Source: Viridibacterium sediminicola (GTDB lineage: Bacteria > Pseudomonadota > Gammaproteobacteria > Burkholderiales > Rhodocyclaceae). Taken from it: a DNA stretch of 64,000 bases. Location: the NCBI RefSeq assembly GCF_039631295.1, contig NZ_JBDIVE010000002.1, positions 372,001-436,000 of the forward strand. The letters run 5' to 3'. Numbering within the stretch: position 1 is the stretch's first letter; each line of letters begins with the position of its first letter. The translations under genes were made by a program, and so were the position numbers. The notes under the pieces are model-generated. The model did no database searches and was not told the origin of the DNA. It saw nothing but the letters and a program-made list of their open reading frames with translations. Of the stretch, positions 52,566-61,188 are shown piece by piece.

Positions 52566-53207
52566 TCATTTTGCTACGGTCGACTGCAGGTAAGCGACCG
52601 TGCCACGCGCACCTGTAACGCGCACACTGATACGATAAACCGGAACCATTTCAATCCCAGCGCGACGATTCAGCAAATAATCACTCCCGCCTGTTGCATT
52701 GGTGGAGTAGGAGTACATGACGCAATTTTCCAGCGATGGCTCGCCCGTAGCCGTGCACAAACGATCCACGATGTAGCGGACGGTGATATCTCGGTCCGTA
52801 TAATCATTGGACGTTGAGCCGACCGTCGCAAAAGTCGTATCGTTCCCCATCAGAACCTTCGGTACGCCACTGACTGGGTCTGTTTCCAAACGTGTTGCTG
52901 AGTAATTTTTAGTGGTACTGCTTGTCAAACGATTCGCTGCCGAAGCAAGACCGCCCGCACTGGATGCAGTAGACGAAAAGGCTGCACGCGCAGTCTGCAA
53001 ACCAATGTCTCCTCGATTGACGAGATCTCGCTTGAACGCAACGTTACCTGCAATGGCAAGCGTAGTTTCCAAAGAGCGGATCAGCGCCATGCCGGAAAAC
53101 AAAAGGGCCAACAGTGCAATCAAGGCGATGACTATTGTCGCCCCACGCTCCCGCACGCCAATATATTGGACAATAGGCCGGTTTTTCATTGCAGCTCCAT
53201 TGTTCAT
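52566..53207 (-). CDS. pilX: type IV pilus minor pilin assembly protein PilX
   Basis: The 213-residue protein has a prepilin-like N-terminus (RERGATIVIALIALLALLFS) with a glycine cleavage site but no Glu at position 5, as is usual for PilX/GspK-type minor pilins. Position between pilW and pilY1 supports the call. ATG at 53207 overlaps the pilW stop by four bases; an ATG at 53189 has GGAGC upstream and is an alternative. Confidence 0.85.
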   Translation of the reverse strand: MNNGAAMKNRPIVQYIGVRERGATIVIALIALLALLFSGMALIRSLETTLAIAGNVAFKRDLVNRGDIGLQTARAAFSSTASSAGGLASAANRLTSSTTKNYSATRLETDPVSGVPKVLMGNDTTFATVGSTSNDYTDRDITVRYIVDRLCTATGEPSLENCVMYSYSTNATGGSDYLLNRRAGIEMVPVYRISVRVTGARGTVAYLQSTVAK

Positions 53208-54517
53208 AGATTGCGCAAAGGCACTGTGAAGTCCAGCACTCGATAGCGATAGTTGCGCTCACTGGTACCCAGACAGCGCGTATAGCGCAAAGCGCCCGTA
53301 GAAGTCAGCACAGAACCATTTTGCGCGCTATCCGAACAAGTGCTATTACCGGCCGCCTCCAGATCAGAAAACAGTGTCAATGAAGCTGGAGCGACATAGG
53401 CTGAGCCCCCCGCGCTTGAGGCGGTCCGTTCTGGCAAAGATGTACGCATGATAATGCCGACCCGCACGGCACGGATCTGACGCAAGGTGTTTGTCGCGGC
53501 AGTAGTACCACCAGACAGTGACGAATACGAATAACTACTGGTCGTTGTATCTGGCGCGATCCAAGTATTTACCGCAGTACCCGCCCCGCCGGACGCCAAA
53601 CCATATCGCGCATGGATTTCGAACACCCCATCAGCTATCGCCTGCTTTGGGCTCGCCGTTGTCTGCAGCAAATCATAAGAAAACAGTGTGTTATTCGCGC
53701 CAACCCCGATGACCAGAAAATTCGGCGCGCGACCAGCGCTGATATTACCAAGGTTAAATGCACCGCCTTGATCCGACATGTCGATCATGTTTCTCGATGC
53801 AATGGTCGCCGCTGCGTAACTTCCGCCGAGACTCAGCGTCGTACTGCCCGAACCATTGGACTGAACCTGCTGCACCATGCAAGGCAGGACATAGTTGGCG
53901 GAAGCAGTACTGCTACTGCTGGCCTGAGGCTGTATTTCGGATAGCAATACCAGATCATTCGCCGAAAAATCGACGGTATTGAGCAATTCGGCCGTGTTTG
54001 CTGTGGGGAAACCCGAAAAAGCCGTCGCCATTTCAGAAGCCCCTGCACTGCCCGCCATGATGACCAAAACATCAGACGGCTGGCCGCTGACACCGGGCGT
54101 TGTGCCATTAGGGATGATCAGCACAGGGGTCAGACGGAAGGTCTGACTAATACTCGCAAAAGGAGCCGGCAATTGATTGGCTGCCGGCAACAGCTGCCCT
54201 GCACTCGAATTGGCTGCGTAGAGTTTGCAACCGTAAGGATATACCGTTGACGAACCATTCATTGTCACGCCGGATGCGAAGCCACTCCCGGCGCTGCGCA
54301 ACCAACGATCAAGAATATATTGGACATAGGAGCCCCCCTGATTGATATCGTTAACCGACGTGGTCGTGCGCTTGCGCCCCTCGGCACTGACCAACACGGT
54401 ATAGATGGCCAGAGAAACCACGACGCCAACGATGACTGCAACCAGCAGCTCGATCAGGCTCATGCCGCGTAACAGAGACCTGGGCATGCGCAAAAGGGGA
54501 CGGGGAAATCGCTTCAT
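53204..54517 (-). CDS. pilW: type IV pilus minor pilin PilW
   Basis: The 437-residue protein has the class III signal RGMSLIELLVAVIVGVVVS with Glu at position 5 of the mature pilin. The long body is typical of PilW. It starts one base inside the pilV stop (TGATG) and ends overlapping pilX, so translation is coupled through the cluster. Confidence 0.9.
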   Translation of the reverse strand: MKRFPRPLLRMPRSLLRGMSLIELLVAVIVGVVVSLAIYTVLVSAEGRKRTTTSVNDINQGGSYVQYILDRWLRSAGSGFASGVTMNGSSTVYPYGCKLYAANSSAGQLLPAANQLPAPFASISQTFRLTPVLIIPNGTTPGVSGQPSDVLVIMAGSAGASEMATAFSGFPTANTAELLNTVDFSANDLVLLSEIQPQASSSSTASANYVLPCMVQQVQSNGSGSTTLSLGGSYAAATIASRNMIDMSDQGGAFNLGNISAGRAPNFLVIGVGANNTLFSYDLLQTTASPKQAIADGVFEIHARYGLASGGAGTAVNTWIAPDTTTSSYSYSSLSGGTTAATNTLRQIRAVRVGIIMRTSLPERTASSAGGSAYVAPASLTLFSDLEAAGNSTCSDSAQNGSVLTSTGALRYTRCLGTSERNYRYRVLDFTVPLRNL

Positions 54518-54999
54518 CAGGGGATCACGAATTTGGTTTTGTAAGCACTATTGGTGTTCGCGGGCAATGCAACGTCGCAGGACGATGCGGCACTAGACGT
54601 GGCAGCCGTCGTCTTGTTGATCGCCTTCCAAGCCACCTGCACGATGATCACATTACAGTTAGTTGGAGTCGCAACCGTACCAACCCCGCCGGGGACTCCC
54701 AGGTTGCCGGTATCGCTAACCCGCGCCTGCCAAGCACTTAGATCCGCACTGGAAACCGAGCTAGCGTTGGTGTTCCACATCAATGCCACCATGTCATTGG
54801 CCAACGCCGCTGCGCGTGTACGATCTTCGGAACCAATCGACATCTGGGTCGCACGCGCCTGCAGTGCCACCATTCCCAACAAGCCGATCGAAAACAAGAC
54901 GATCGCGATCAGCGCCTCAAGCAAGGCAAAGCCGGCTCGGCGCTGACGGCGCAAAGCACCGACTTTCATCAAGCTGCGTACTCTGATTCTCGACTTCAT
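54517..54999 (-). CDS. pilV: type IV pilus minor pilin PilV
   Basis: The 160-residue protein has the prepilin motif RRAGFALLEALIAIVLFSIG with the cleavage glycine and Glu at position 5. The ATG at 54999 overlaps the FimT stop by one base (TGATG); two TTG codons just upstream are less likely starts. The basic leader (RVRSLMKVGALRRQRR) is long for a prepilin. Confidence 0.9.
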   Translation of the reverse strand: MKSRIRVRSLMKVGALRRQRRAGFALLEALIAIVLFSIGLLGMVALQARATQMSIGSEDRTRAAALANDMVALMWNTNASSVSSADLSAWQARVSDTGNLGVPGGVGTVATPTNCNVIIVQVAWKAINKTTAATSSAASSCDVALPANTNSAYKTKFVIP

Positions 55000-55637
55000 C
55001 AACAACCATCCGGATTTGAAGAAGAAAGTGTTTTCGCGGGGTCACACATACGAATCTGCCCTCCCAGACTGACCGTCACCTTGAGCGAACGTACCGAACT
55101 GGTGGCACCGCTTAGGGTATAGGTCAAGGGAGTTGCTGCATCAGCAGGAGCCGTACAAGCCAAGTTATACGTCCCCCCCGATGGTAAGTTAGCTGCCGAC
55201 GAATTGGTCACGGGGCGACCAATGGAGTTAAAACAGACCATAGCGGTCGAAGCGGACATCGAAACGCCGTAGTTGGCGCCAATAGTTGAAGCCCCCAGAA
55301 AATAACTCCCCCCAACAGTCGCATCGCTCGTCGATTCACTCGAATTAGCGTTGACCACACGCATGAACCAATTCCCCCCCGTAGTGGAGCCGGTTGCATT
55401 AAGTGCCGAGAGTGATGAGGTGCTCGCCGTCAAGATCAATGCCGTCTGGTGATTACGCCGCACAGCTTCTGCCTGGGCTTTACGCAAGTCGTTTTGTAGC
55501 GTATCGGCCACCAAGCGCACCCGCGAATTGGACATCCAGGCGTGAAAACTGGGAATGGCTGCCGCCAGCAAAAAACCCAGGATTGCCAAGGTGATCAACA
55601 ACTCGATCAGCGAAAACCCACGCGCACGCATCATCAT
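54999..55637 (-). CDS. fimT: type IV pilus minor pilin FimT/FimU (GspH domain)
   Basis: The 212-residue protein begins RARGFSLIELLITLAILGF, a textbook type IV prepilin signal, and continues as a GspH/FimT domain (VRLVADTLQNDLRKAQAEAV). Two C-terminal cysteines (MCDPAKT, DGC) could form a disulfide. Three consecutive ATG codons (55637, 55634, 55631) are possible starts. Confidence 0.88.
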   Translation of the reverse strand: MMMRARGFSLIELLITLAILGFLLAAAIPSFHAWMSNSRVRLVADTLQNDLRKAQAEAVRRNHQTALILTASTSSLSALNATGSTTGGNWFMRVVNANSSESTSDATVGGSYFLGASTIGANYGVSMSASTAMVCFNSIGRPVTNSSAANLPSGGTYNLACTAPADAATPLTYTLSGATSSVRSLKVTVSLGGQIRMCDPAKTLSSSNPDGC

Positions 55638-55646
55638 TATCCCGGC

Positions 55647-56150
55647 TTAACAGCTGCTGCCGCGATTGATCAGCCAGCAAGTAGTACTGGTCACAGAGCC
55701 CCAGGCTGACGGACTCGTCGAGCTCTTGCTGCCATCCTGATCAATCCTATAGGAGCCACCGGCCATGTCGGTTCCGGCAACCCCGGCAGCAGTCAGCGTA
55801 TAGCTCGTTGCAGACGGGGCACCGCAGTTAATCGAAAAATGTGCGCCGCTGGTCAAGCTGGAATTAATCGCGGAAAGTTCGCTAGTGGCACATGGCCAGA
55901 CGCCTACATCCGCAGAAGCATAAGTCCGGTTGTCTTGGTAGTTCTGTTCCATTTTGACGCGCAAGGTGGTCAAGGCATTGGTCATGTCGACCATACGCCC
56001 ACGCATGAGGTAATCGCGATAGGCAGGCAACGCGACACTCGCAAGGATGGAGATGATCGCGATCACGATCAAAAGCTCAAGCAAGGTAAAACCACGAGCA
56101 AGGCTATCTAAAACCCGAAAACGAGAAAAGCGATGGACCGGGAAGTTCAT
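55647..56150 (-). CDS. pilE: type IV pilin PilE-like minor pilin
   Basis: The 167-residue protein has the prepilin motif ARGFTLLELLIVIAIISILA and the PilE-type continuation LPAYRDYLMRGRMVDMTNAL, with paired cysteines at WPCATSE, INCGAP, TTCW and the C-terminal SSC. AGGTG precedes the ATG. It is first in this operon, whereas in Pseudomonas-type clusters pilE follows pilY1. Confidence 0.88.
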   Translation of the reverse strand: MNFPVHRFSRFRVLDSLARGFTLLELLIVIAIISILASVALPAYRDYLMRGRMVDMTNALTTLRVKMEQNYQDNRTYASADVGVWPCATSELSAINSSLTSGAHFSINCGAPSATSYTLTAAGVAGTDMAGGSYRIDQDGSKSSTSPSAWGSVTSTTCWLINRGSSC

Positions 56151-56429
56151 TGTTTAGCACCTGTTGATCATCTCTGGATTGCTGCTTCACCCACGGCGCA
56201 AGCCGCCTGAGCTTGGAAGTATATAGCCGCCCAATGCCAACTCAGCGTTTACCTCGCATGCCGCGAGACAGACGCCGGACATCCGTTTGCCGCAGCAGCA
56301 ATTCGAAGACTTTCGATCTCGCTCTACATGCGACTTGATCGGCCGATTGGCCAAAAGACTCTACTCAATTCGACAAAAGGCTTTTTTACAAGAACAAGCG
56401 GCAGGTTGGTAATAAGAGCTCTCGAGCAT

Positions 56430-56458
56430 TTGCCCTTCTCCGCGCTTACATGTATGAT
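56430..56458 (+). promoter_or_regulatory. candidate tRNA-Thr promoter
   Basis: TTGCCC (56430-56435) and TATGAT (56453-56458) are 17 bases apart, 12 bases before the tRNA. The rest of the 56151-56429 gap should contain the pilE promoter on the other strand, but I found no convincing -35/-10 or sigma-54 site. Confidence 0.6.
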
Positions 56459-56469
56459 TCGCCCCCTTC

Positions 56470-56545
<76 letters not shown>

Positions 56546-56553
56546 GTATTTTC

Positions 56554-56584
56554 AAGGGCTTAGTCGCAAGACTAAGCCCTTTTT
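56554..56584. terminator. terminator after tRNA-Thr
   Basis: AAGGGCTTAGTC (56554-56565) pairs perfectly with GACTAAGCCCTT (56570-56581) around GCAA, followed by further T. It may also serve the minus-strand queF operon that ends at 56629. Confidence 0.92.
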
Positions 56585-56628
56585 GCATTCTGGCGGGACA
56601 AATCCAGTCGGCGTCCGACCGGCGGCGC

Positions 56629-57468
56629 TTACTGGCGCGCTTCCGCGAGGTTGCCGATTTCTTCAGCCCAGGCGATGTCACTGGCTCGCAGCGGGTTGAT
56701 GTCGAGGCCGCCGCGGCGGGTGTAGCGCGCCCATACGGCCAGGCGTTGCGGGGCGCATTGGCGCTGGATGTCGCAAAAGATGCGCTCGACGCACTGCTCG
56801 TGAAACTCGTTGTGCTGGCGGAACGAGATGAGGTAGCGCAGCAGGGCCTCGCGATCGATGGCCGCTCCGCTGTAGCGGACGGCGAGCAGGCCCCAGTCGG
56901 GCTGACCGGTGACCAGGCAGTTGGATTTGAGCAGATGCGAGTACAGCGTCTCGTCCTCCAGCTGCCGGCTCGCATCGGCGCACAGCAGGCCCGGCGCCGG
57001 CGTATAGCCGGTGATGTCGATATCCAGATCATCAATGCAGACGCCCGCTGGCAGCGCGAACACGCGCTGCGCCTGGCGCACATCAACCACCTGCACGCCG
57101 ACCGGCGCACCGGCGCCAGCGCTCAGATCGCGGCGCAGGTACTCGGCCACTTCGTCGGCGCCCGCAAACTGCGTCTGGTTGAAGCTGTTGAGGTAGAGCT
57201 TGAGCGATTTCGATTCGATCAGGCGCGGCGAAATGGCCGGCACGCTGAATTCAGCCAAGGCCACCACCGGCTTGCCGCGCGGATTGAGCCAGGAGAGCTC
57301 GTAGGCATTCCAGATGTCGCGGCCGACAAAGGGCAGCGCCGCATCGCTGATGCCCAGCTCGGCACGCTTGCCGGCCCGTGGAATCGGGAACAGCAGCGCC
57401 GGGTTGTAGTCCTCGCAATAGCTGACGGCCTTGCCCAGCGGCGACGCGCTGACCTCGTTGTGGCTCAT
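56629..57468 (-). CDS. queF: NADPH-dependent 7-cyano-7-deazaguanine reductase
   Basis: The 279-residue protein is a full-length type II QueF. It has the QueF motif ESKSLKLYLNSFNQTQF, the catalytic Cys in LKSNCLVTGQPDW with the nearby Asp of the family, and FHEQCVERIFCDI. It reduces preQ0 to preQ1 for queuosine synthesis in the cytoplasm. Its start overlaps the M14 carboxypeptidase stop by four bases, so yaaA, the carboxypeptidase and queF form one operon. Confidence 0.96.
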   Translation of the reverse strand: MSHNEVSASPLGKAVSYCEDYNPALLFPIPRAGKRAELGISDAALPFVGRDIWNAYELSWLNPRGKPVVALAEFSVPAISPRLIESKSLKLYLNSFNQTQFAGADEVAEYLRRDLSAGAGAPVGVQVVDVRQAQRVFALPAGVCIDDLDIDITGYTPAPGLLCADASRQLEDETLYSHLLKSNCLVTGQPDWGLLAVRYSGAAIDREALLRYLISFRQHNEFHEQCVERIFCDIQRQCAPQRLAVWARYTRRGGLDINPLRASDIAWAEEIGNLAEARQ

Positions 57469-58610
57469 GCCGCCTCTCCCAGCGCACGCAGATGCTTGCT
57501 GATCGGCGCCAGCAACGCAGCACCGACTTGCTTGCTGCGTGCAGCACTCCAGCCTGTGCGTGCATCAGGCGCGTCAGCATTGTCCTTGAAGGGCATTTCC
57601 AGGGTCAGGGCCACACAATTGAACTGATGAGCCACCCATTTGGAAGCCAGGCTCAACAATTCATCGCTGAAGCGGTTGTCGGCATAACCGTGCACGGTCT
57701 GGAAGTCGCTGCAGGCAAGCTTGAGTTCGTCGAGAAACGCCGCCTGCAAGACCTGATTACGCGCGCCGTAGTTGGGCACCATGTGGCTGCCGTCGATGAA
57801 GACATAGGGCAGCGTTTCATCGCCATGCAGATCGATGAACAGATCGACACCGCTCTGCAGCATGCCCTCGCGCACGGCCAGCACTTCAGGGCTGCGCTCG
57901 CGGCTGGGTGCGAGCCACTCGCGATTGAGATTGGCGCCGGCAGCATTGCTGCGCAGATTGCCGAGGAAGCTGCCATCCGGATTGACGTGCGGCACAACAT
58001 GCACGGTGGCCTGCGCGAGGATCTCGCGGGCCAGCGGGTTCGCTGCATCCAGCAGGCTGTCGAGCAAGCCTTCGGCGCACCACTCGGCCATGCTCTCGCC
58101 CGGATGCTGACGGGCAATCACCCAGACCTGACGCGCGCCATTGCCGACACGCAGCACATCAACACTGCGCCCCTGCACCGACTCCCCCAGCTGCGCAAGC
58201 TTGACGCGCGGATCCTGCGCGCAGCGCGCGAGCAGATCGTAATGCCGCTCCAGCGAGTAGGGCTGGAAATAGGCCAGCCAAAGGCTCTCGCCGGGCATGG
58301 TGAGAGTCATGCTGAGCTTTTCGCCGTCGTAACTCGTCGTGGCGATGCGGTACCAGTCCTGCCGATCAAGGCTGGCCACGCACTGGTAGCCGTACCAACC
58401 ATCGGCATAGCTGCACTCGCCAGCATTTTCGATCACCAGACGCAATTCGCTGCCTGTCGGCGCATTGAGACGGAAATGGAACCACTGGAAGAACTCGGAA
58501 TTGCTGTCCGGGCGGATGCGCAGGCGCAGATTTTGCGGATCGCTCACCGAGATGATTTCGATATTGCCACTGTCGAACTGACTGAGAATCTGGATCGGGG
58601 ACTGACTCAT
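57465..58610 (-). CDS. M14-family metallocarboxypeptidase (cytosolic type)
   Basis: The 381-residue protein has the N-terminal beta-sandwich of cytosolic carboxypeptidase-like M14 proteins (FFQWFHFRLN, PYSLERHYDLL) and zinc ligands in ARQHPGESMAEW (His, Glu) and VVPHVNPDGSFLGNLRSNAA. LHGDETLPYVF and LTLEMPFKDN contribute further active-site residues, including the general-base Glu. No signal peptide is present. The ATG at 58610 overlaps the yaaA stop by four bases; an extension to 58637 is not needed. Confidence 0.9.
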   Translation of the reverse strand: MSQSPIQILSQFDSGNIEIISVSDPQNLRLRIRPDSNSEFFQWFHFRLNAPTGSELRLVIENAGECSYADGWYGYQCVASLDRQDWYRIATTSYDGEKLSMTLTMPGESLWLAYFQPYSLERHYDLLARCAQDPRVKLAQLGESVQGRSVDVLRVGNGARQVWVIARQHPGESMAEWCAEGLLDSLLDAANPLAREILAQATVHVVPHVNPDGSFLGNLRSNAAGANLNREWLAPSRERSPEVLAVREGMLQSGVDLFIDLHGDETLPYVFIDGSHMVPNYGARNQVLQAAFLDELKLACSDFQTVHGYADNRFSDELLSLASKWVAHQFNCVALTLEMPFKDNADAPDARTGWSAARSKQVGAALLAPISKHLRALGEAA

Positions 58611-59395
58611 GCTGTGACCTTGCGACGGAAATACCACTGATCTGCGGATGAGGCTGCGGCATCGAAAGCGTAGCCCTCCACATCAAATGCTTTGAGCTGC
58701 TCGACATCCTCGATGCGATTGAGGATTACGTAACGGCTCATCAAACCACGCGCACGCTTGGCGTAGAAACTGATGATCTTGTAAGCGCCGCCTTTCCACT
58801 CCTGGAACACCGGCGTAACGATGCGCGCCTTGAGGCGGGCCGGACGCACCGACTTGAAATACTCCTCGGAGGCGAGATTGAGCACGATATCCGCGTTCTG
58901 CTCAGCCAGGCTGGCATTGAGCGCTTCGGTAATCGTGTCGCCCCAGAAAGCGTAAAGATCCTTGCCGCGAGCATTGGCCAGACGCGTGCCCATCTCCAGG
59001 CGATAGGCCTGCATCAGATCGAGCGGCCGCAGCACACCATAGAGGCCGGAGAGAATGCGCAGATGCTGTTGTGCCCAAGCCAGGTCCTCGGCCGACAGCG
59101 TTGGCGCGGCCAGCCCCTCATACACATCGCCATTGAAGGCCAGAGCAGCGCGGCGAGCATTCGCCTCGGAGAACGGCGGCGACCACTCGGCGTAACGCGT
59201 GACATTGAGCACCGCCAGCTGATCGGAAATATCCATCAGCCGGCTGATCTCGGCTGGCGAGCGCTCGCGCAGGATGTCGATCAGCGCAGCCGAGTGATCA
59301 AGAAAATCCGGCTGGGTGTGTGGCAAGGCGCTCAGCGCAGCAGGCAGGGGGGACTCGAAATCCAGCGATTTGGCGGGAGAAATGGTGATCAGCAT
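58607..59395 (-). CDS. yaaA: peroxide stress protein YaaA
   Basis: The 262-residue protein is a full-length YaaA/DUF328 member: MLITISPAKSLDFESPLP at the N-terminus, LSGLYGVLRPLDLMQAYRLE, NLASEEYFKSV and FYAKRARGLMSRYVI. YaaA lowers free iron and DNA damage under peroxide stress. The ATG at 59395 gives the family N-terminus; the frame extends to 59647 without similarity. It is divergent from bioA (124-base gap). Confidence 0.95.
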   Translation of the reverse strand: MLITISPAKSLDFESPLPAALSALPHTQPDFLDHSAALIDILRERSPAEISRLMDISDQLAVLNVTRYAEWSPPFSEANARRAALAFNGDVYEGLAAPTLSAEDLAWAQQHLRILSGLYGVLRPLDLMQAYRLEMGTRLANARGKDLYAFWGDTITEALNASLAEQNADIVLNLASEEYFKSVRPARLKARIVTPVFQEWKGGAYKIISFYAKRARGLMSRYVILNRIEDVEQLKAFDVEGYAFDAAASSADQWYFRRKVTA

Positions 59396-59519
59396 GGGCA
59401 ACTCGACATGGGAAGCGCAAACGAGACGCCAGATAGTGGAAGTCGGGAAAATCGGGCGAAGATCGTTTGCAGCGCTGGCGGCGCTATTATCGCATCCGAA
59501 ACCACGCCCGTAAAAATCC

Positions 59520-60839
59520 ATGTCCCTGCTCCAGCGCTCCCTCGCCGCCGTCTGGCACCCCTGCACCCAGATGAAACAGCACGAAACCCTGCCCTTGCTC
59601 GCCATCGCGCGCGGCGAAGGCGCCTGGCTCATCGACAGCGAGGGCAAGCGCTACCTGGACGCGGTGAGCTCCTGGTGGGTGAATCTCTTTGGTCACTGCA
59701 ATCCGCACATCAACCAGCGCCTGCGCGAGCAACTCGACAAGCTCGAACACGTGATGCTGGCCGGCTTCACCCACGAGCCGGTGGTCGCACTCTCTGAAAA
59801 GCTCAGCGCGCTGACCGGCGGCGTGCTCGGCCACGCCTTCTACGCATCGGATGGCGCATCGGCCACCGAAATCGCGCTGAAGATGAGCCTGCATTACTGG
59901 CGCAATCTGGGGCGCAGCGACAAGAACCGTTTTGTCTGCCTGGCCGGCAGTTATCACGGCGAAACCGTCGGCGCTCTGGCGGTCACCGACATCGCGCTGT
60001 TCCGCGACGCCTACGCGCCCCTGGTGCGCAGTGCCGACACCGTGCCCTCACCTGACTGGCGACAAGCCCGCGATGGCGAGACGCGCGTCGATGTCGCACG
60101 CCGTGCGGCTGCAGGACTCGAAGCCTGGCTGGAGGCACATCACACCACCACTGCCGCGCTGATTGTCGAACCCCTCGTGCAATGCGCAACCGGCATGGCC
60201 ATGTACGACGCCGAATACCTGCGCCTCGCACGTGCGCTGTGTGATCGTTACCAAGTGCATCTGATCGCCGACGAAATCGCCGTCGGCTGCGGCCGCACGG
60301 GGACGTTTTTCGCCTGCGAGCAAGCCGGCATCTGGCCGGATTTTCTCTGCCTGTCAAAAGGCATCTCGGGCGGCTATCTGCCGCTCTCGCTGGTGCTCTC
60401 GCGCGATGCGATCTATCAGGCCTTCTACGCCGATGAAGTCAGTCGCGGCTTCCTCCACTCGCATTCCTACACCGGCAACCCCCTCGCCTGCAGCGCTGCG
60501 CTAGCGACCCTGGAGCTCTTCGAGCGCGACGAGGTACTTACAAATAATCGCACGCGCGCACGCTTGATGAAGGACGCGGCAGACAACATCGTCACCCACT
60601 CTGCCGTTCATCACCTGCGCCAGCACGGAATGATATTGGCATTTGACGTACCTAGCGCTGCGCCGGGCTTCGCACGCCGCTTCGCCGAACACGCGCTGCA
60701 GCAAGGCGTACTGCTGCGGCCGATCGGCAACACGGTTTACTGGATGCCGCCTTACATCGTCGAAGCTGCCGATATCGAGACACTTGCACAGGCCAGCATG
60801 AGCGCCTTGCAACACGCACTAGATGTAACAAAATATTAA
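59520..60839 (+). CDS. bioA: adenosylmethionine-8-amino-7-oxononanoate aminotransferase
   Basis: The 439-residue PLP enzyme matches BioA: VWHPCTQMKQHETLPLL near the N-terminus, DAVSSWWVNLFGHCNP, HAFYASDGASATEIALKM, AGSYHGETVGALAVTD, HLIADEIAVGCGRTGTFFAC and the PLP lysine in LCLSKGISGGYLPLSLVL. It makes 7,8-diaminononanoate for biotin synthesis using S-adenosylmethionine as amino donor. No other biotin gene lies next to it in this window. No clear ribosome site was seen. Confidence 0.95.
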   Translation: MSLLQRSLAAVWHPCTQMKQHETLPLLAIARGEGAWLIDSEGKRYLDAVSSWWVNLFGHCNPHINQRLREQLDKLEHVMLAGFTHEPVVALSEKLSALTGGVLGHAFYASDGASATEIALKMSLHYWRNLGRSDKNRFVCLAGSYHGETVGALAVTDIALFRDAYAPLVRSADTVPSPDWRQARDGETRVDVARRAAAGLEAWLEAHHTTTAALIVEPLVQCATGMAMYDAEYLRLARALCDRYQVHLIADEIAVGCGRTGTFFACEQAGIWPDFLCLSKGISGGYLPLSLVLSRDAIYQAFYADEVSRGFLHSHSYTGNPLACSAALATLELFERDEVLTNNRTRARLMKDAADNIVTHSAVHHLRQHGMILAFDVPSAAPGFARRFAEHALQQGVLLRPIGNTVYWMPPYIVEAADIETLAQASMSALQHALDVTKY

Positions 60840-60931
60840 ATTGTAATTCTTGTCATCGCCCCCTCAGAGCGCTGCGTTGATGGTCTTGTCCGGGGACATC
60901 CCGGCTCATTCGACAAGTTGAGGAACTGAAA

Positions 60932-61120
60932 ATGAACAAGCTGCTGACCGCCCTGATTGCTGGTGCTTTCCTGTCTACCGCTGCTTTCGCTGCTGACGCA
61001 ACGTCCGCACCGGCCGCTACGGCCTCCAGCTCGGCTCCTGCCAAAGCTGCGAAGAAGCATGTCGCCAAGAAAGCACACAAGGCAAAGGCTGAAGCCTCGG
61101 CCCCTGCTGCTGCCAAGTAA
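60932..61120 (+). CDS. small secreted Ala/Lys-rich protein
   Basis: The 62-residue product has a clean signal peptide (MNKLLTALIAGAFLSTAAFA) and a mature part of about 42 residues made almost only of Ala, Ser, Pro, Lys and His (AKKHVAKKAHKAKAEAS). It resembles short, low-complexity, histone-H1-like periplasmic proteins seen in betaproteobacteria. AGGAACTG precedes the ATG and a strong terminator follows, so it is a real single-gene unit. Function is unknown. Confidence 0.75.
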   Translation: MNKLLTALIAGAFLSTAAFAADATSAPAATASSSAPAKAAKKHVAKKAHKAKAEASAPAAAK

Positions 61121-61137
61121 GTTCTGCCCAGGCAGAA

Positions 61138-61169
61138 AAAAGGCGCTTAGCGTGAGCTAAGCGCCTTTT
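61138..61169. terminator. bidirectional terminator between the small protein and flgJ
   Basis: AAAAGGCGCTTAGC (61138-61151) pairs with GCTAAGCGCCTTTT (61156-61169) around GTGA. It serves the small secreted protein and, on the other strand, the end of flgJ at 61189. Confidence 0.92.
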
Positions 61170-61188
61170 CATCTTCGACAAATGACAA

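Noticed and set aside
56200..56300. Sigma-54 promoter for pilE
   Set aside because: TGGCAT occurs on the minus strand but no TTGC-type -12 element stands at the right spacing.
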